The notes under the pieces were generated by a model that saw nothing but the letters and a program-made list of their open reading frames with translations, was not told where the DNA came from and did not search any database. A program made the position numbers and the translations under genes. DNA of 64,000 nucleotides from Paenibacillus paridis. GTDB lineage: Bacteria; Bacillota; Bacilli; Paenibacillales; Paenibacillaceae. Shown here piece by piece: positions 17,379 through 26,008 of the stretch (the first letter of the stretch is position 1; the number at the start of each line of letters is the position of its first letter). The stretch lies in assembly GCF_006345825.1 (NCBI RefSeq), contig NZ_VCIX01000092.1, positions 1,860,001-1,924,000 of the forward strand, read 5' to 3'.

Positions 17379-20300
17379 GAGAAATCTCCTTTTCATCCGT
17401 AAGGTTCGCAAAGGTTAGCTTTGATAAGCCACGTACATCCTCTTCATTCAGGAGCATTTTCCCAAAGATCAGAAAGGTCGGCTGTGTCCAGACTGTTTCT
17501 CCATCCAGCAGTGGCAGCTGGCAATTTACACCGTGAGTGAGCACCATATTGTTCACATACACCGAAGCGCTCTGGTTGGGATGCCTATTCACGATATGCA
17601 GCATATCCTTGCGTGTTGATGCACCGATTCGCATGATCCCCTTGGAAGGAAGTCCTGCTCCCAGCTTTCCTAGAAGGAACCGCTCTCCTTCAGGGAGCTC
17701 TACCCATCCTTCGGAAAAAACAGCCGAAGGCTTGAAGTAACTATCTTCCGACAGCGAATAATTCGGAAGAGCCACGCCGCTTTTGTTGGTTACCGAATGC
17801 AGCACACAGAGCACAGGCACGCCAGGCAGCATAAGGTAATGCTGGTCGATCGTGATCCCTCGATTCGCTTCCTGCTTCTCAATGCAAGTTGTCATTCGAA
17901 GTCCCTTCCAGACGTTGCCTTGATCATCCGCCTGCTCCGTCCAAGCTGCGGATCTCGGCTCCTGCTGACGACTAAATCCACTCATTCCTGAAATCCCAAC
18001 GCCTAATCCACCGTGCCATGGATTCCACCACGAATGAGGGATCGCTTCCGGATAGGAGCTGTCCAGCCATTCTTCTCCTTGAAATTTCAGTGAATGTACG
18101 ATGCTGCCAAATCCAGAAGCAGCTGCTAGAGAGAGAACTCCGTTGCTTACAGTGTGAATGGGCCCTGCCTCTCCTTCTTCTATCTCGAATTTGATGCTTG
18201 CTTCTGTCTGCGGGAACCATAGAGACGAACGCTCCTGAACTCGGTCCTCACCGTGATAGACGGTACGGACCTTCCAAGCAGATGCGCTAAGTTCTGACGA
18301 TTCCGGTTCCGTTGGAGCAAAGGCATAGCGGGCTGAACGCAGATCCTGCTCCCTTTGCAGCTCGTGGACAGAAACCTTCTTCTCTGGTTCGTTATCGTTT
18401 TGCGCATGCCATTCGATACTGCCAGCGAGCGGTACCAGCTTCCGTTCGAGTAATTCTGCACTTAACGTACTGGCCGCGAACGGATTTCCCTCGCCGATTA
18501 TAAGTTCAAGATGATCATTCAGCATCGGTTCAACAGATTTTCTCAGCTTACGGGCGTAGGAGCGGAAATCCCACCACTTGTTGAAGGTATTTAGCGCAAA
18601 CACGGTGGCCTTAGTCCGCACGACGGCTCCGTCTGAAATACGACCAACGTTATGCTCCAGCCCAAGCGGATATTCCGGGCGAAGCAGCTTGAGGGATGGG
18701 TCCCAACAGATCCCGTAAGCAACACTCTCCTCTTTACAGAAAAGCCAGTTTTCTGTAATATGGGCACTTTCCCAATGATCCGGATCTCCAGAGTAAGCAT
18801 CGCCCATATCCACAAAATGTCCTTGGTAAGGCAGAATGAGCCTGTTTCCGAAAAACCCAAAATTCGTCAACAAATAAATATCCTCTGTCAGCTCAATACT
18901 GCCGGTGTTGCCCACTTCATAATAAAATTCGGTGATTCCACTTGCGAAGAGCTTGCCTACTGATTTAATCTCAAGCCCTGGGTAATCTTCCGACTCGTAG
19001 AGAGCTTCGAGCACTTGGCTCTCCCCATCCGAAAAGATGTTCACTTCTCTGGCCTGCTTCTTGGAAAACTCTTCTACAAATGGCTTCCCTAGCTTCGGAT
19101 AAGACCACCAGAATCTATGGTTAGAACCAGGATACTCGATGCTCATGTGATTTTCGTGCTTGTTGAGATGAAGGGAAAATGCGCCATTCACGACGACCCA
19201 CTGTTCTCCGTCTTCCCCGCCAAAGCGTCCATGTGTTCCTTTTATTAGTACGGACAGTTTGCTATTGAAGAAAACCGCGTTCTCACCGGCCTGAACGGCC
19301 TTAACCTCAACTTCTCGCGAGTAGAGCCCATAGGACTGCAAGGTAAAGGGGACGGAAATAGAAGCTTTTCCCTTTGCCGGAACCTTAAAGGCGACTGCAC
19401 GCTCTTCCCAAACCAAGAATTCATCCTCCGGCAGGTCGAAAGCGAACTCCGCCTCTGAAGCAAAATGATTCTCCACATTGAGGTACAGCTCGGCAAGTAT
19501 GCCCGGATAGAGCTGCTGTGAAGGTAATACCATCTTCATTTTAACCGGGAATTTCGGGGCGATGCCTATACGAAACTCTGCCTGCTTACCGCCGATCATC
19601 CATTTGCTTATCACAACGGGATGGGTCTTCTTATCCTTCTGCTCCTCCATAACTGGATCAAGCTCAAATTCACCCTCCACGATGATTGTTTCTCCTGGAG
19701 CGATCGTTTTTGCTGCAGAGAGGGCAAAACGAATATTTTTGTCGTCCTGGCCTTTGATTTCGATGGACAGCTCCGACGCCGAGCAATTCTTGATACGATA
19801 ACGAACCTGATAGCTGGCTCCGAACACAAGATCATGCTCTTCGATCTCAGTGGAAATTTCATAATCTGGCGTTTGGAGAGCGGTCAGCCCACGTCCGCTT
19901 TTCTCAAATTCAGCGCGCAGGAATAGCTCTCCCTTACGCCAGGAGTAATCATAAAAATCAAAGCCACGTTCTCGGCGACCATCGGGCTCAATGGCGAGCT
20001 CACGTGTGCTGTCTTCGTACCAATGAAGCTCCTTGAAATATGGAGCGAGCGCCTCCGTTTGCAGGATCGTTGGAATGAAATTCATCAAATGAACATAATC
20101 ATCATTTTTCTCCCAGAAGAACCCGCATTTCTTATACATCGGTACGGCTTTTGTGTTGCCTGCCCAAGTGAACAAATCGAGGCGCGGCCATCCCGCTTCA
20201 ACCGTCTTATGGACGGCGTTCAATATGAGATTGCGGCCGACCTTGTAGCCATGATAATCCGGATGCACATTTAGCAGCGGCACATACAAAGCGCCTTCGT

Positions 20301-20535
20301 CCTGGCGATAGTGGGCAAAACTGCAGAAGCCAACAACTTCCTTGCCATGGACAGCGAGAAATACATGAAGATTTGACGAACTCTCCATCTCCCGTCGCAC
20401 CGTGTCCTCCGTTCTAAGGTTGGTGCCGCCTCCCCAACTTTCGCGGCTGGCGTTCCACATCTCAGCCACGTCTCCTGCGTAAGATGGATCATATTCAATA
20501 ATGCGGATTTGTTCCGCAGTGATTTTTGCGGTCAT
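17365..20535 (-). CDS. Large GNAT-domain fusion protein (1056 residues), unknown function
   Basis: Residues about 8-150 form a GNAT acetyltransferase domain, with the acetyl-CoA loop in NVHPDYHGYKVGRNL (89-103) and a C-terminal YKKCGFF strand. The remaining 900 residues contain no motif I can name with certainty. They are rich in beta strands, with NPCBM/CARDB-like sandwich segments (around 225-440) and galactose-mutarotase-like stretches near 800-950 (FQGEEWLDSSYPE, HSWWNPWHGGLG). No signal peptide or membrane segment is seen, so it is cytosolic. AAGGAGCTGAAATC precedes the ATG. It overlaps the downstream amidohydrolase gene. The combination suggests acetylation of a carbohydrate-like or large secondary substrate, but that is inference only. 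Confidence 0.7.
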   Translation of the reverse strand: MTAKITAEQIRIIEYDPSYAGDVAEMWNASRESWGGGTNLRTEDTVRREMESSSNLHVFLAVHGKEVVGFCSFAHYRQDEGALYVPLLNVHPDYHGYKVGRNLILNAVHKTVEAGWPRLDLFTWAGNTKAVPMYKKCGFFWEKNDDYVHLMNFIPTILQTEALAPYFKELHWYEDSTRELAIEPDGRRERGFDFYDYSWRKGELFLRAEFEKSGRGLTALQTPDYEISTEIEEHDLVFGASYQVRYRIKNCSASELSIEIKGQDDKNIRFALSAAKTIAPGETIIVEGEFELDPVMEEQKDKKTHPVVISKWMIGGKQAEFRIGIAPKFPVKMKMVLPSQQLYPGILAELYLNVENHFASEAEFAFDLPEDEFLVWEERAVAFKVPAKGKASISVPFTLQSYGLYSREVEVKAVQAGENAVFFNSKLSVLIKGTHGRFGGEDGEQWVVVNGAFSLHLNKHENHMSIEYPGSNHRFWWSYPKLGKPFVEEFSKKQAREVNIFSDGESQVLEALYESEDYPGLEIKSVGKLFASGITEFYYEVGNTGSIELTEDIYLLTNFGFFGNRLILPYQGHFVDMGDAYSGDPDHWESAHITENWLFCKEESVAYGICWDPSLKLLRPEYPLGLEHNVGRISDGAVVRTKATVFALNTFNKWWDFRSYARKLRKSVEPMLNDHLELIIGEGNPFAASTLSAELLERKLVPLAGSIEWHAQNDNEPEKKVSVHELQREQDLRSARYAFAPTEPESSELSASAWKVRTVYHGEDRVQERSSLWFPQTEASIKFEIEEGEAGPIHTVSNGVLSLAAASGFGSIVHSLKFQGEEWLDSSYPEAIPHSWWNPWHGGLGVGISGMSGFSRQQEPRSAAWTEQADDQGNVWKGLRMTTCIEKQEANRGITIDQHYLMLPGVPVLCVLHSVTNKSGVALPNYSLSEDSYFKPSAVFSEGWVELPEGERFLLGKLGAGLPSKGIMRIGASTRKDMLHIVNRHPNQSASVYVNNMVLTHGVNCQLPLLDGETVWTQPTFLIFGKMLLNEEDVRGLSKLTFANLTDEKEISHADH

Positions 20536-20739
20536 GATTTCAGCTCCTTATGGTCAACTATAAGCATTTGTAGTAATTATCTTGGCTAACGAATGTGCAG
20601 AAACGATAAGCAGCTAAACTACTGATTTGAAAATTTAAAACATAGTCCAATGCTCAAATTTGAGAAATACAGCCATTGAAGACAATACTATTATCATACC
20701 ATTAGTTGGAATATTATTACCAATGCTCCCACCCTAAAC

Positions 20740-20772
20740 AAAAAAACTTCTACCGGTATAAAGCGGCAGAAG
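20740..20772 (-). terminator. Terminator of the LLM monooxygenase operon
   Basis: On the minus strand CTTCTGCCG pairs with CCGGTAGAAG (one mismatch) across a seven-base loop and is followed by seven T residues, about 30 bases after the monooxygenase stop. Confidence 0.8.
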
Positions 20773-20800
20773 CTTTAAAAAGGATTAAATTTAATTACAT

Positions 20801-22117
20801 CTAATTAATTAAAGCATAACGGTTAGCAGGAACCTGAAGTCCCAGATTGCCCCGCAGCGTCTCATGCTCGTACTCGGTACGGAACAGCCCCCGCTCCTGC
20901 AGGACCGGAACTACCAGATCAATAAAGTCCTCAAGACCGCCTGGCACCACCGTACGAATATTGAAACCGTCAGCGGCTTCACTTTCAAACCAATCCTGGA
21001 TCAAATCAGCCACCTTCTCTGGTCTACCGATGAACGAAGTGCGAGGCGTAGAGGTGAGCAATGCCACTTGCCTCAAGGTCAGCCCCTCTTCTTTTGCCTG
21101 CTGCTTGATCTTGTCTGTGGTGCTGCGGAAGCTGTTACTGCCGAGATCGCCGATCTCAGGAAACGGTTCATCCAGCGGGAACTGAGAGAAGTCGAAGTGC
21201 TCAAAATATCGGCCTAAATAATTCAGAGCCTGATCAATGGTGACCAGTCCCGCGATTTCCTGATATTTTTGCTCGGCTTCTTCTTCCGTTTTCCCCACGA
21301 TTGGACCAATGCCAGGGAAAATCAGGATATCTTCTGCCTTGCGACCAAGCGCTACCGCTCTTTTCTTAACGTCTGCATAAAACTCTCTTGCTTCTTCCAG
21401 CGTCTCATGCGCTGTATATATAGCATCTGCCGACCGGGCAGCCAAATCTTTGCCGGATTCGGAAGAGCCTGCCTGAAAGATGACCGGCTGCCCCTGTCTG
21501 GAACGTGCCACATTCAGTGGTCCCTGCACAGAAAAGTGAGTCCCTTTATGATTCAACGTGTGCAGCTTCGCGGGATCAAAAAATACGCCATTCTCCTTAT
21601 CTCCAATAAATGCATCGTCCTCCCATGAATCCCATAGGCCTCTGACCACATCCAGATGCTCTTCCGCAATTTCGTAGCGCAAAGCATGATTCGGATGCTC
21701 GCCCTTGCCGAAATTAAGCGCTGATCCTTCCAGCGGTGAAGTGACGACGTTCCATCCCGCCCTTCCTCCACTTATATGATCGAGAGAAGCGAATTGCCTC
21801 GCAACCGTGAATGGCTCACTGTATGAAGTAGATAAAGTCGCGACCAGTCCAAGGTTTGAGGTAACCCCCGCAAGCGCAGTAAGAAGAGTCAGAGGCTCAA
21901 AACGATTCAGAAAATGAGGATTGGATTTCTCGTTGATAAACAGACCGTCCGCAATAAACAGCAGATCAAATTTTCCTTCCTCGGCCTTAAGTGCCTGCTT
22001 TTTGTAGAAATCAAGGCTTACGCTCGCATTGACCGGAATATCCGGGTGGCGCCAGAAAGAAATACTGTTGCCCACTCCGTTCAAATTAGCTCCTAATTTC
22101 AATTGTCGTTTCGTCAT
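20801..22117 (-). CDS. LLM-class flavin-dependent monooxygenase, NtaA/SnaA/DszA family
   Basis: The 438-residue protein has the family start (LGANLNGVGNSISFWRHP), FIADGLF, the conserved GGRAGWNVVTS and a QAGSSESGKDLAARSADAIY block. Family members use reduced FMN from a partner reductase to open sulfur- or nitrogen-containing compounds (nitrilotriacetate, dibenzothiophene sulfone, Bacillus YtnJ/YxeK substrates). No flavin reductase gene is adjacent. AGGAGGGCTTAAAC precedes the ATG. It overlaps the end of the MFS gene by 32 bases, so the carrier and enzyme are co-expressed and likely share a substrate. Confidence 0.9.
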   Translation of the reverse strand: MTKRQLKLGANLNGVGNSISFWRHPDIPVNASVSLDFYKKQALKAEEGKFDLLFIADGLFINEKSNPHFLNRFEPLTLLTALAGVTSNLGLVATLSTSYSEPFTVARQFASLDHISGGRAGWNVVTSPLEGSALNFGKGEHPNHALRYEIAEEHLDVVRGLWDSWEDDAFIGDKENGVFFDPAKLHTLNHKGTHFSVQGPLNVARSRQGQPVIFQAGSSESGKDLAARSADAIYTAHETLEEAREFYADVKKRAVALGRKAEDILIFPGIGPIVGKTEEEAEQKYQEIAGLVTIDQALNYLGRYFEHFDFSQFPLDEPFPEIGDLGSNSFRSTTDKIKQQAKEEGLTLRQVALLTSTPRTSFIGRPEKVADLIQDWFESEAADGFNIRTVVPGGLEDFIDLVVPVLQERGLFRTEYEHETLRGNLGLQVPANRYALIN

Positions 22118-23336
22118 GTTTAAGCCCTCCTATAGTTTGGTCATTTATCAAATCGGTTTTTAACGTCTTGTTTGAATCGTTGACCTTTACCACCCATGCG
22201 GCTAGCAGCAGTACAACACCTGTCAGAAGAAAAATAAACGGCACTCCTGTCCAGCCGCCCAGAAATCCGCCGATTAACGGTCCCAGCACAATACCGAATT
22301 GGCTGGCGGTCTGGCTCAAACTGACGGCTCTCCCCCGGAAATCGTGATCGACATATTTTATGATCAGAGCATTCATGGCCGGGTACACCGCTGCAAAGAA
22401 CAAACCATATACAAATCGCAAGCTTCCAAAATAAATCAGGTTAATCGCAGTCAGTTGCAGAAGGCTGCCAATTCCGCCACCTAGCAGACCGATAAACAGT
22501 GTTTTCTCGTACCCGATCCTCCCGCCAATCCGTCCCCAGCGCGGCCCCATAATCACCGTAGCTACGCCGATAGCCGAGAAAACGATGCCTGCACTAAGTG
22601 TCGCACTGCTGACATCTCCCCCGATTTGCACGACATAAAGCGTCAGTACAGGTTCTATAATTAGAACGGAAGTCGACACCAGCAGAATCAGTCCATAGAT
22701 TCGCATTAATCCGGGAGTGGAGGCTGCCTTTTTCAGATCGCCTACGATGCTAGAACGAGCGATGGTCTGGGGCCCGCGCGTTTCTTTGACTCCAAGTACC
22801 ATAAGCGCCGAGATCAGCGTAATCATTCCGGATGCAATAAAGCATCCCCTCAGCCCGATCCAATGGCTTAATATTCCACCTGCCAGCGGTCCAAGAATTC
22901 CTCCGGCAGCGGTAGATGTGGAGATGACACCAAGCGCATAGCCGACATGCTTCTCGGGCGTATTAGTTCCCACTAAGGTGATCGATGCTGGATTAAAACC
23001 GGCCATGAGTCCCTGAAATATCCGCACAGCAATGAACATGTAGGGATCATGTACAAAATAGTTAGCCAGATGGGCCACCGCCAGCCCAACGCCTGAACGA
23101 ATTAGCATTAGCTTGCTGCCGTACTTGTCAGCTAGCGCTCCCCAGAAAGGGGCACAAAGTCCACTGATCAGAAAGCTAATGGAAATCGATACGCCGGACC
23201 AAACTTCCAGCCCACTCTGAATTCCTAAATTATTTTGCAGGAACAAAGGAAAAAACGGAACAGACAAGGTATATGCCATATGATTGAAAAACAAGCCTAA
23301 CCATAGAATATACAGATTTCGTTTCCAATGAGGCAT
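22086..23336 (-). CDS. MFS transporter, MdtG/multidrug-like, 12 helices
   Basis: The 416-residue carrier has about 12 membrane segments and the MFS loop 2-3 motif in GALADKYGSKLMLIRSG, plus a second half with GRIGYEKTLFIGL. The N-terminal sequence MPHWKRNLYILWLG resembles multidrug exporters of Firmicutes. The start at MPHWK was preferred because GGAG stands eight bases before it; an ATG seven codons earlier is possible. Its 3' end overlaps the flavin monooxygenase gene, so it probably moves the substrate or product of that enzyme. A TTGAAT-18-TATTAT promoter can be drawn about 80 bases upstream. Confidence 0.85.
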   Translation of the reverse strand: MPHWKRNLYILWLGLFFNHMAYTLSVPFFPLFLQNNLGIQSGLEVWSGVSISISFLISGLCAPFWGALADKYGSKLMLIRSGVGLAVAHLANYFVHDPYMFIAVRIFQGLMAGFNPASITLVGTNTPEKHVGYALGVISTSTAAGGILGPLAGGILSHWIGLRGCFIASGMITLISALMVLGVKETRGPQTIARSSIVGDLKKAASTPGLMRIYGLILLVSTSVLIIEPVLTLYVVQIGGDVSSATLSAGIVFSAIGVATVIMGPRWGRIGGRIGYEKTLFIGLLGGGIGSLLQLTAINLIYFGSLRFVYGLFFAAVYPAMNALIIKYVDHDFRGRAVSLSQTASQFGIVLGPLIGGFLGGWTGVPFIFLLTGVVLLLAAWVVKVNDSNKTLKTDLINDQTIGGLKHDETTIEIRS

Positions 23337-23650
23337 AGGCCAATCTCCATACTCCATAATTCCTATATAAAAAGTAGGTTATAGTCCATATTAAGATACT
23401 GCTTCGGGAAAGTATAATAGAAAAGTTCAATATGCACATTCAACAATTGAATCAGGTTAGCGCGAATATTCGATAAGGAATCACCTCATCTTAATCATGT
23501 GCCGAAAATCAAAATAAGCCGCCTCCAATGCCAGAAGCATTGAGGCGGCTTAAATAGAATGGCGGTACAGATTATAATATTCTCTCTGAACGAGGTACGC
23601 ATAGTTTTGCTATCAATAAGGCAGGTGTCAACATAGATAGTTAACTAAAT
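23337..23650. other. Intergenic stretch between MFS and TIM-barrel genes
   Basis: No gene is supported. It holds the probable MFS-operon promoter (minus strand, around 23410-23445) and the terminator of the TIM-barrel gene pair (23505-23550). Confidence 0.5.
23505..23550 (-). terminator. Terminator of the TIM-barrel isomerase operon
   Basis: On the minus strand AAGCCGCCTCAATGC pairs with GCATTGGAGGCGGCTT across a five-base loop and is followed by ATTTTGATTTT. Confidence 0.85.
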
Positions 23651-24511
23651 TTAACCCCTAACCGTAATCTTTAATTGCTCTTCAACAAAAACACGACAGA
23701 TCTCCATGCTTTGATACGCCGTATTGGTCGATTGGTCTACTTCGAGCGTTACCCAGCCCGTATAACCGATGTCATTCAGCGAGTCTATAACAGCAAAAAA
23801 ATTCACAGCCCCTCTTCCCAGCTCACAAAAGAATGGGATCTGTTCATGCTCCTGCAAACCTGGAAAATTAGCTCGGCTTGCTCCTTGGACAGTCAGGTCT
23901 TTAAGGTGGACGTAGGCTACTCTATCCTGATATTGCCTAATCTTAGCTGCGGGGTCCATTCCCGCTCCGAGTAAATGGGCGGAATCCGGTGCGAAGAAAA
24001 CAAACTCCGGATCTGTAAGACTCATGATGGCATCGAGTTCATTCTCGTCTTGCACCTCTGTCCATAGATGAGGATGGACACATGCTTTTACCCCCCATGC
24101 ATAGGTTTGCTTAGCTAGTTCATTAATCGTATCCGCAGCAATTTGCAGTTCTTCACGAGTAGTAGGCTTGTCTCGGGTACCTCCCGGGCCTAAGACCAGA
24201 ATATCAGCGCCACATGCCGCAATGATCCGAGCCAGCCGTACATTATAATCAATGATATGGGGACGGTCAGCCAAATTTCCAAAGCTTTGGTTTTGCCCGC
24301 CTGAAGCCCCTCCGTACAAGGCGGTCATTGCCAGCCCATAGTCAGCTAACAGCCCTTTAAATTGTTCTGGCTTCTCTTCAAATTGAAGGGCAAAAGACGC
24401 CCATGGCTCTATCGCTTTATAACCCAGCTTTGAAACTTCCTCTAGTGCCTGGAGATGCTCTTGTCCCCATGTAATGGTGTGCGCCGCTATTTTACCTTTA
24501 AACTGAGCCAT
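23651..24511 (-). CDS. Sugar phosphate isomerase/epimerase family protein (IolE-like TIM barrel)
   Basis: The 286-residue AP-endonuclease-2 fold protein starts AAHTITWGQ and has metal-site residues spread along the barrel: VCHPHLWTEV-like ACVHPHLWTEV, FAPDSAHLLGAGMDP, VHLKD and TLEVDQS. This pattern resembles inosose dehydratase (IolE) and hydroxypyruvate isomerase relatives. The exact substrate is not visible and no other inositol genes lie nearby. AAAAGGAGACTAGGT precedes the ATG. It follows a second gene of the same fold by 66 bases on the same strand, and a terminator closes the pair. Confidence 0.85.
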   Translation of the reverse strand: MAQFKGKIAAHTITWGQEHLQALEEVSKLGYKAIEPWASFALQFEEKPEQFKGLLADYGLAMTALYGGASGGQNQSFGNLADRPHIIDYNVRLARIIAACGADILVLGPGGTRDKPTTREELQIAADTINELAKQTYAWGVKACVHPHLWTEVQDENELDAIMSLTDPEFVFFAPDSAHLLGAGMDPAAKIRQYQDRVAYVHLKDLTVQGASRANFPGLQEHEQIPFFCELGRGAVNFFAVIDSLNDIGYTGWVTLEVDQSTNTAYQSMEICRVFVEEQLKITVRG

Positions 24512-24577
24512 ACCTAGTCTCCTTTTACGTCAACAACTACTATATTTCCAACCCGCTATAGTTCATGCCATGACCCA

Positions 24578-25411
24578 TTAGTTTTCCAGTGACGCGAATA
24601 CTTTATCAAAACCAGCCTTTGACCGGGCCAACAATTCTTGTGAGCTCTGGCTAGATGCATAAGATAACACTTCTTGGGCGACAACGCCGGTGTAGCCGAT
24701 CTGCTTCAGACTCCGCAAAAATCCAGTTAGATCAATAATACCTTCCCCGGGATATAACCGATCTGAATCCTGCACTTCCTCTATAGGCAAAGGCTTCGCA
24801 TCATTGATGTGGACATACGTAATTTGATCGGGTTTTAGCTTTAGCAAATCCATGGTGGTAAGGCCATTCGTATGCCAATGGTAGGAATCCAGCAATAAGC
24901 CGACGTTCCTCGCTTGAATAGCTCCCATCCATTCCAGCGTATCTTCCATTTTCCAAACAAACGGATTGGCCCACTGGGTACGTAAATGATGAGAACCTAC
25001 AAACTCCAAGCCCAAAGAAATTCCATATGCAGCTAAAATGTCAGCACACAATCTTAATCGTCTCGTAGCTGCAATCATGAAGGGCGCTGCTGGAAGATCC
25101 GTAGAAGGCAAAATGTACGTACAGCATGCCGAGCAATTCAATGCAGCCGCTGCCTCCGCCATTTCAACAAGCGGCTTCAGACCTTCCTGAAAGTTTATTT
25201 CGGTTGACCGCCAATCTACTTCTAAACCGAATGAACCGATAGAGATACTGTGTTCTTTCAATAATTGAAGAGCGCCTTCATTGCCATATTGCTGTATGAG
25301 TTCCAACGGATTCAAATCGACCGACTGAAATCCGAATCGAGCCGCCTGCCGAATAAAATTTTCATTGGAACCGATCTCTCCCAAGCCTGCTTTCGTTAAT
25401 CCTCTAATCAT
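24578..25411 (-). CDS. Second sugar phosphate isomerase/epimerase family TIM-barrel protein
   Basis: The 277-residue protein has the same fold as its downstream neighbour, with LGLEFVGSHH, LLLDSYHWHTNG, YVHINDA and a closing GVVAQEVL strand carrying the metal-binding Glu. Sequence identity between the two looks low, so they are not a recent duplication. The start MIRGLTKAGLG was chosen because AGGAG lies ten bases upstream; an ATG pair seven codons earlier (25432) is also possible. As first gene of a two-gene operon it probably acts on the same sugar or polyol route. Confidence 0.82.
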   Translation of the reverse strand: MIRGLTKAGLGEIGSNENFIRQAARFGFQSVDLNPLELIQQYGNEGALQLLKEHSISIGSFGLEVDWRSTEINFQEGLKPLVEMAEAAAALNCSACCTYILPSTDLPAAPFMIAATRRLRLCADILAAYGISLGLEFVGSHHLRTQWANPFVWKMEDTLEWMGAIQARNVGLLLDSYHWHTNGLTTMDLLKLKPDQITYVHINDAKPLPIEEVQDSDRLYPGEGIIDLTGFLRSLKQIGYTGVVAQEVLSYASSQSSQELLARSKAGFDKVFASLEN

Positions 25412-25547
25412 CGCAGCTTCACTCCTCATCATTAGTTGTCCCTCTAAATGTATGGTTTTTTGAAGAGTTTGTCTTTGACTGCAATTATGATTTTTTGTCT
25501 AAAAACACGAATTAACAGCTACATAAAGTTTCGTGTCCTAATAATAT

Positions 25548-25583
25548 AAAAAGCCGGAGCGCATGATTCGCATACGCTCCGGC
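25548..25583 (-). terminator. Terminator of the ArsR-type regulator gene
   Basis: On the minus strand GCCGGAGCG-x-ATG pairs with CAT-x-CGCTCCGGC and is followed by TTTTTATATT. Confidence 0.85.
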
Positions 25584-25615
25584 ATCAAAATAATTCGCTT
25601 TATAACCGATCCAAT

Positions 25616-25906
25616 TTACCGCAATGCCATCATCTCAGTGATTTCATTAACTAGCTCCTTATTAACCTTGCAAATAAGAAACTTTCCTTTTTTTTCAGTA
25701 GTAACAAGCTCGGCGTTCACCAATTCTTTGATGTGATGGGAAACGGTAGGTGCACCGATATTCAAGCAGGAAACGATTTCTGCAACGCAAAGTCCTCCAC
25801 CCGCTTCGAAGCTGGATTCATTGGACTCCGCGATTTTAAAATATAATTCCAAACGATTTTCATTCGAAAGGGCTTTAAATATTTTAGCCATTTTTTTTGT
25901 GTCCAA
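25616..25906 (-). CDS. ArsR-family transcriptional repressor
   Basis: The 96-residue winged-helix protein begins KIFKALSNENRLELYFKI and has the HTH segment CVAEIVSCLNIGAPTVSHHIKELVNAELV. The metal-binding ELCVCDL motif of ArsR/SmtB is replaced by GGLCVAEIV, so a metal sensor of the classical type is unlikely. The longest frame opens with TTG (GGGGG 13 bases upstream); the ATG five codons later (25891) is an alternative. A perfect palindrome lies 30 bases upstream and a near-identical copy precedes the ketopantoate-reductase-like gene, so I infer self-repression and control of that neighbour. Confidence 0.85.
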   Translation of the reverse strand: MDTKKMAKIFKALSNENRLELYFKIAESNESSFEAGGGLCVAEIVSCLNIGAPTVSHHIKELVNAELVTTEKKGKFLICKVNKELVNEITEMMALR

Positions 25907-25935
25907 TGTCCATCAACCCCCTATTCGACGATATC

Positions 25936-25959
25936 ATTATTCGATAATTATCGAATAAT
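25936..25959. promoter_or_regulatory. ArsR operator, perfect palindrome
   Basis: A 24-base perfect palindrome whose core is ATTCGATAATTATCGAAT. It stands directly upstream of the ArsR-type gene. A second copy with two changes lies at 27004-27021. Confidence 0.75.
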
Positions 25960-26008
25960 TTTAGCTTACAATAGGGTTCATGTCAATGAACGGCTATTCC
26001 ATAACTAT

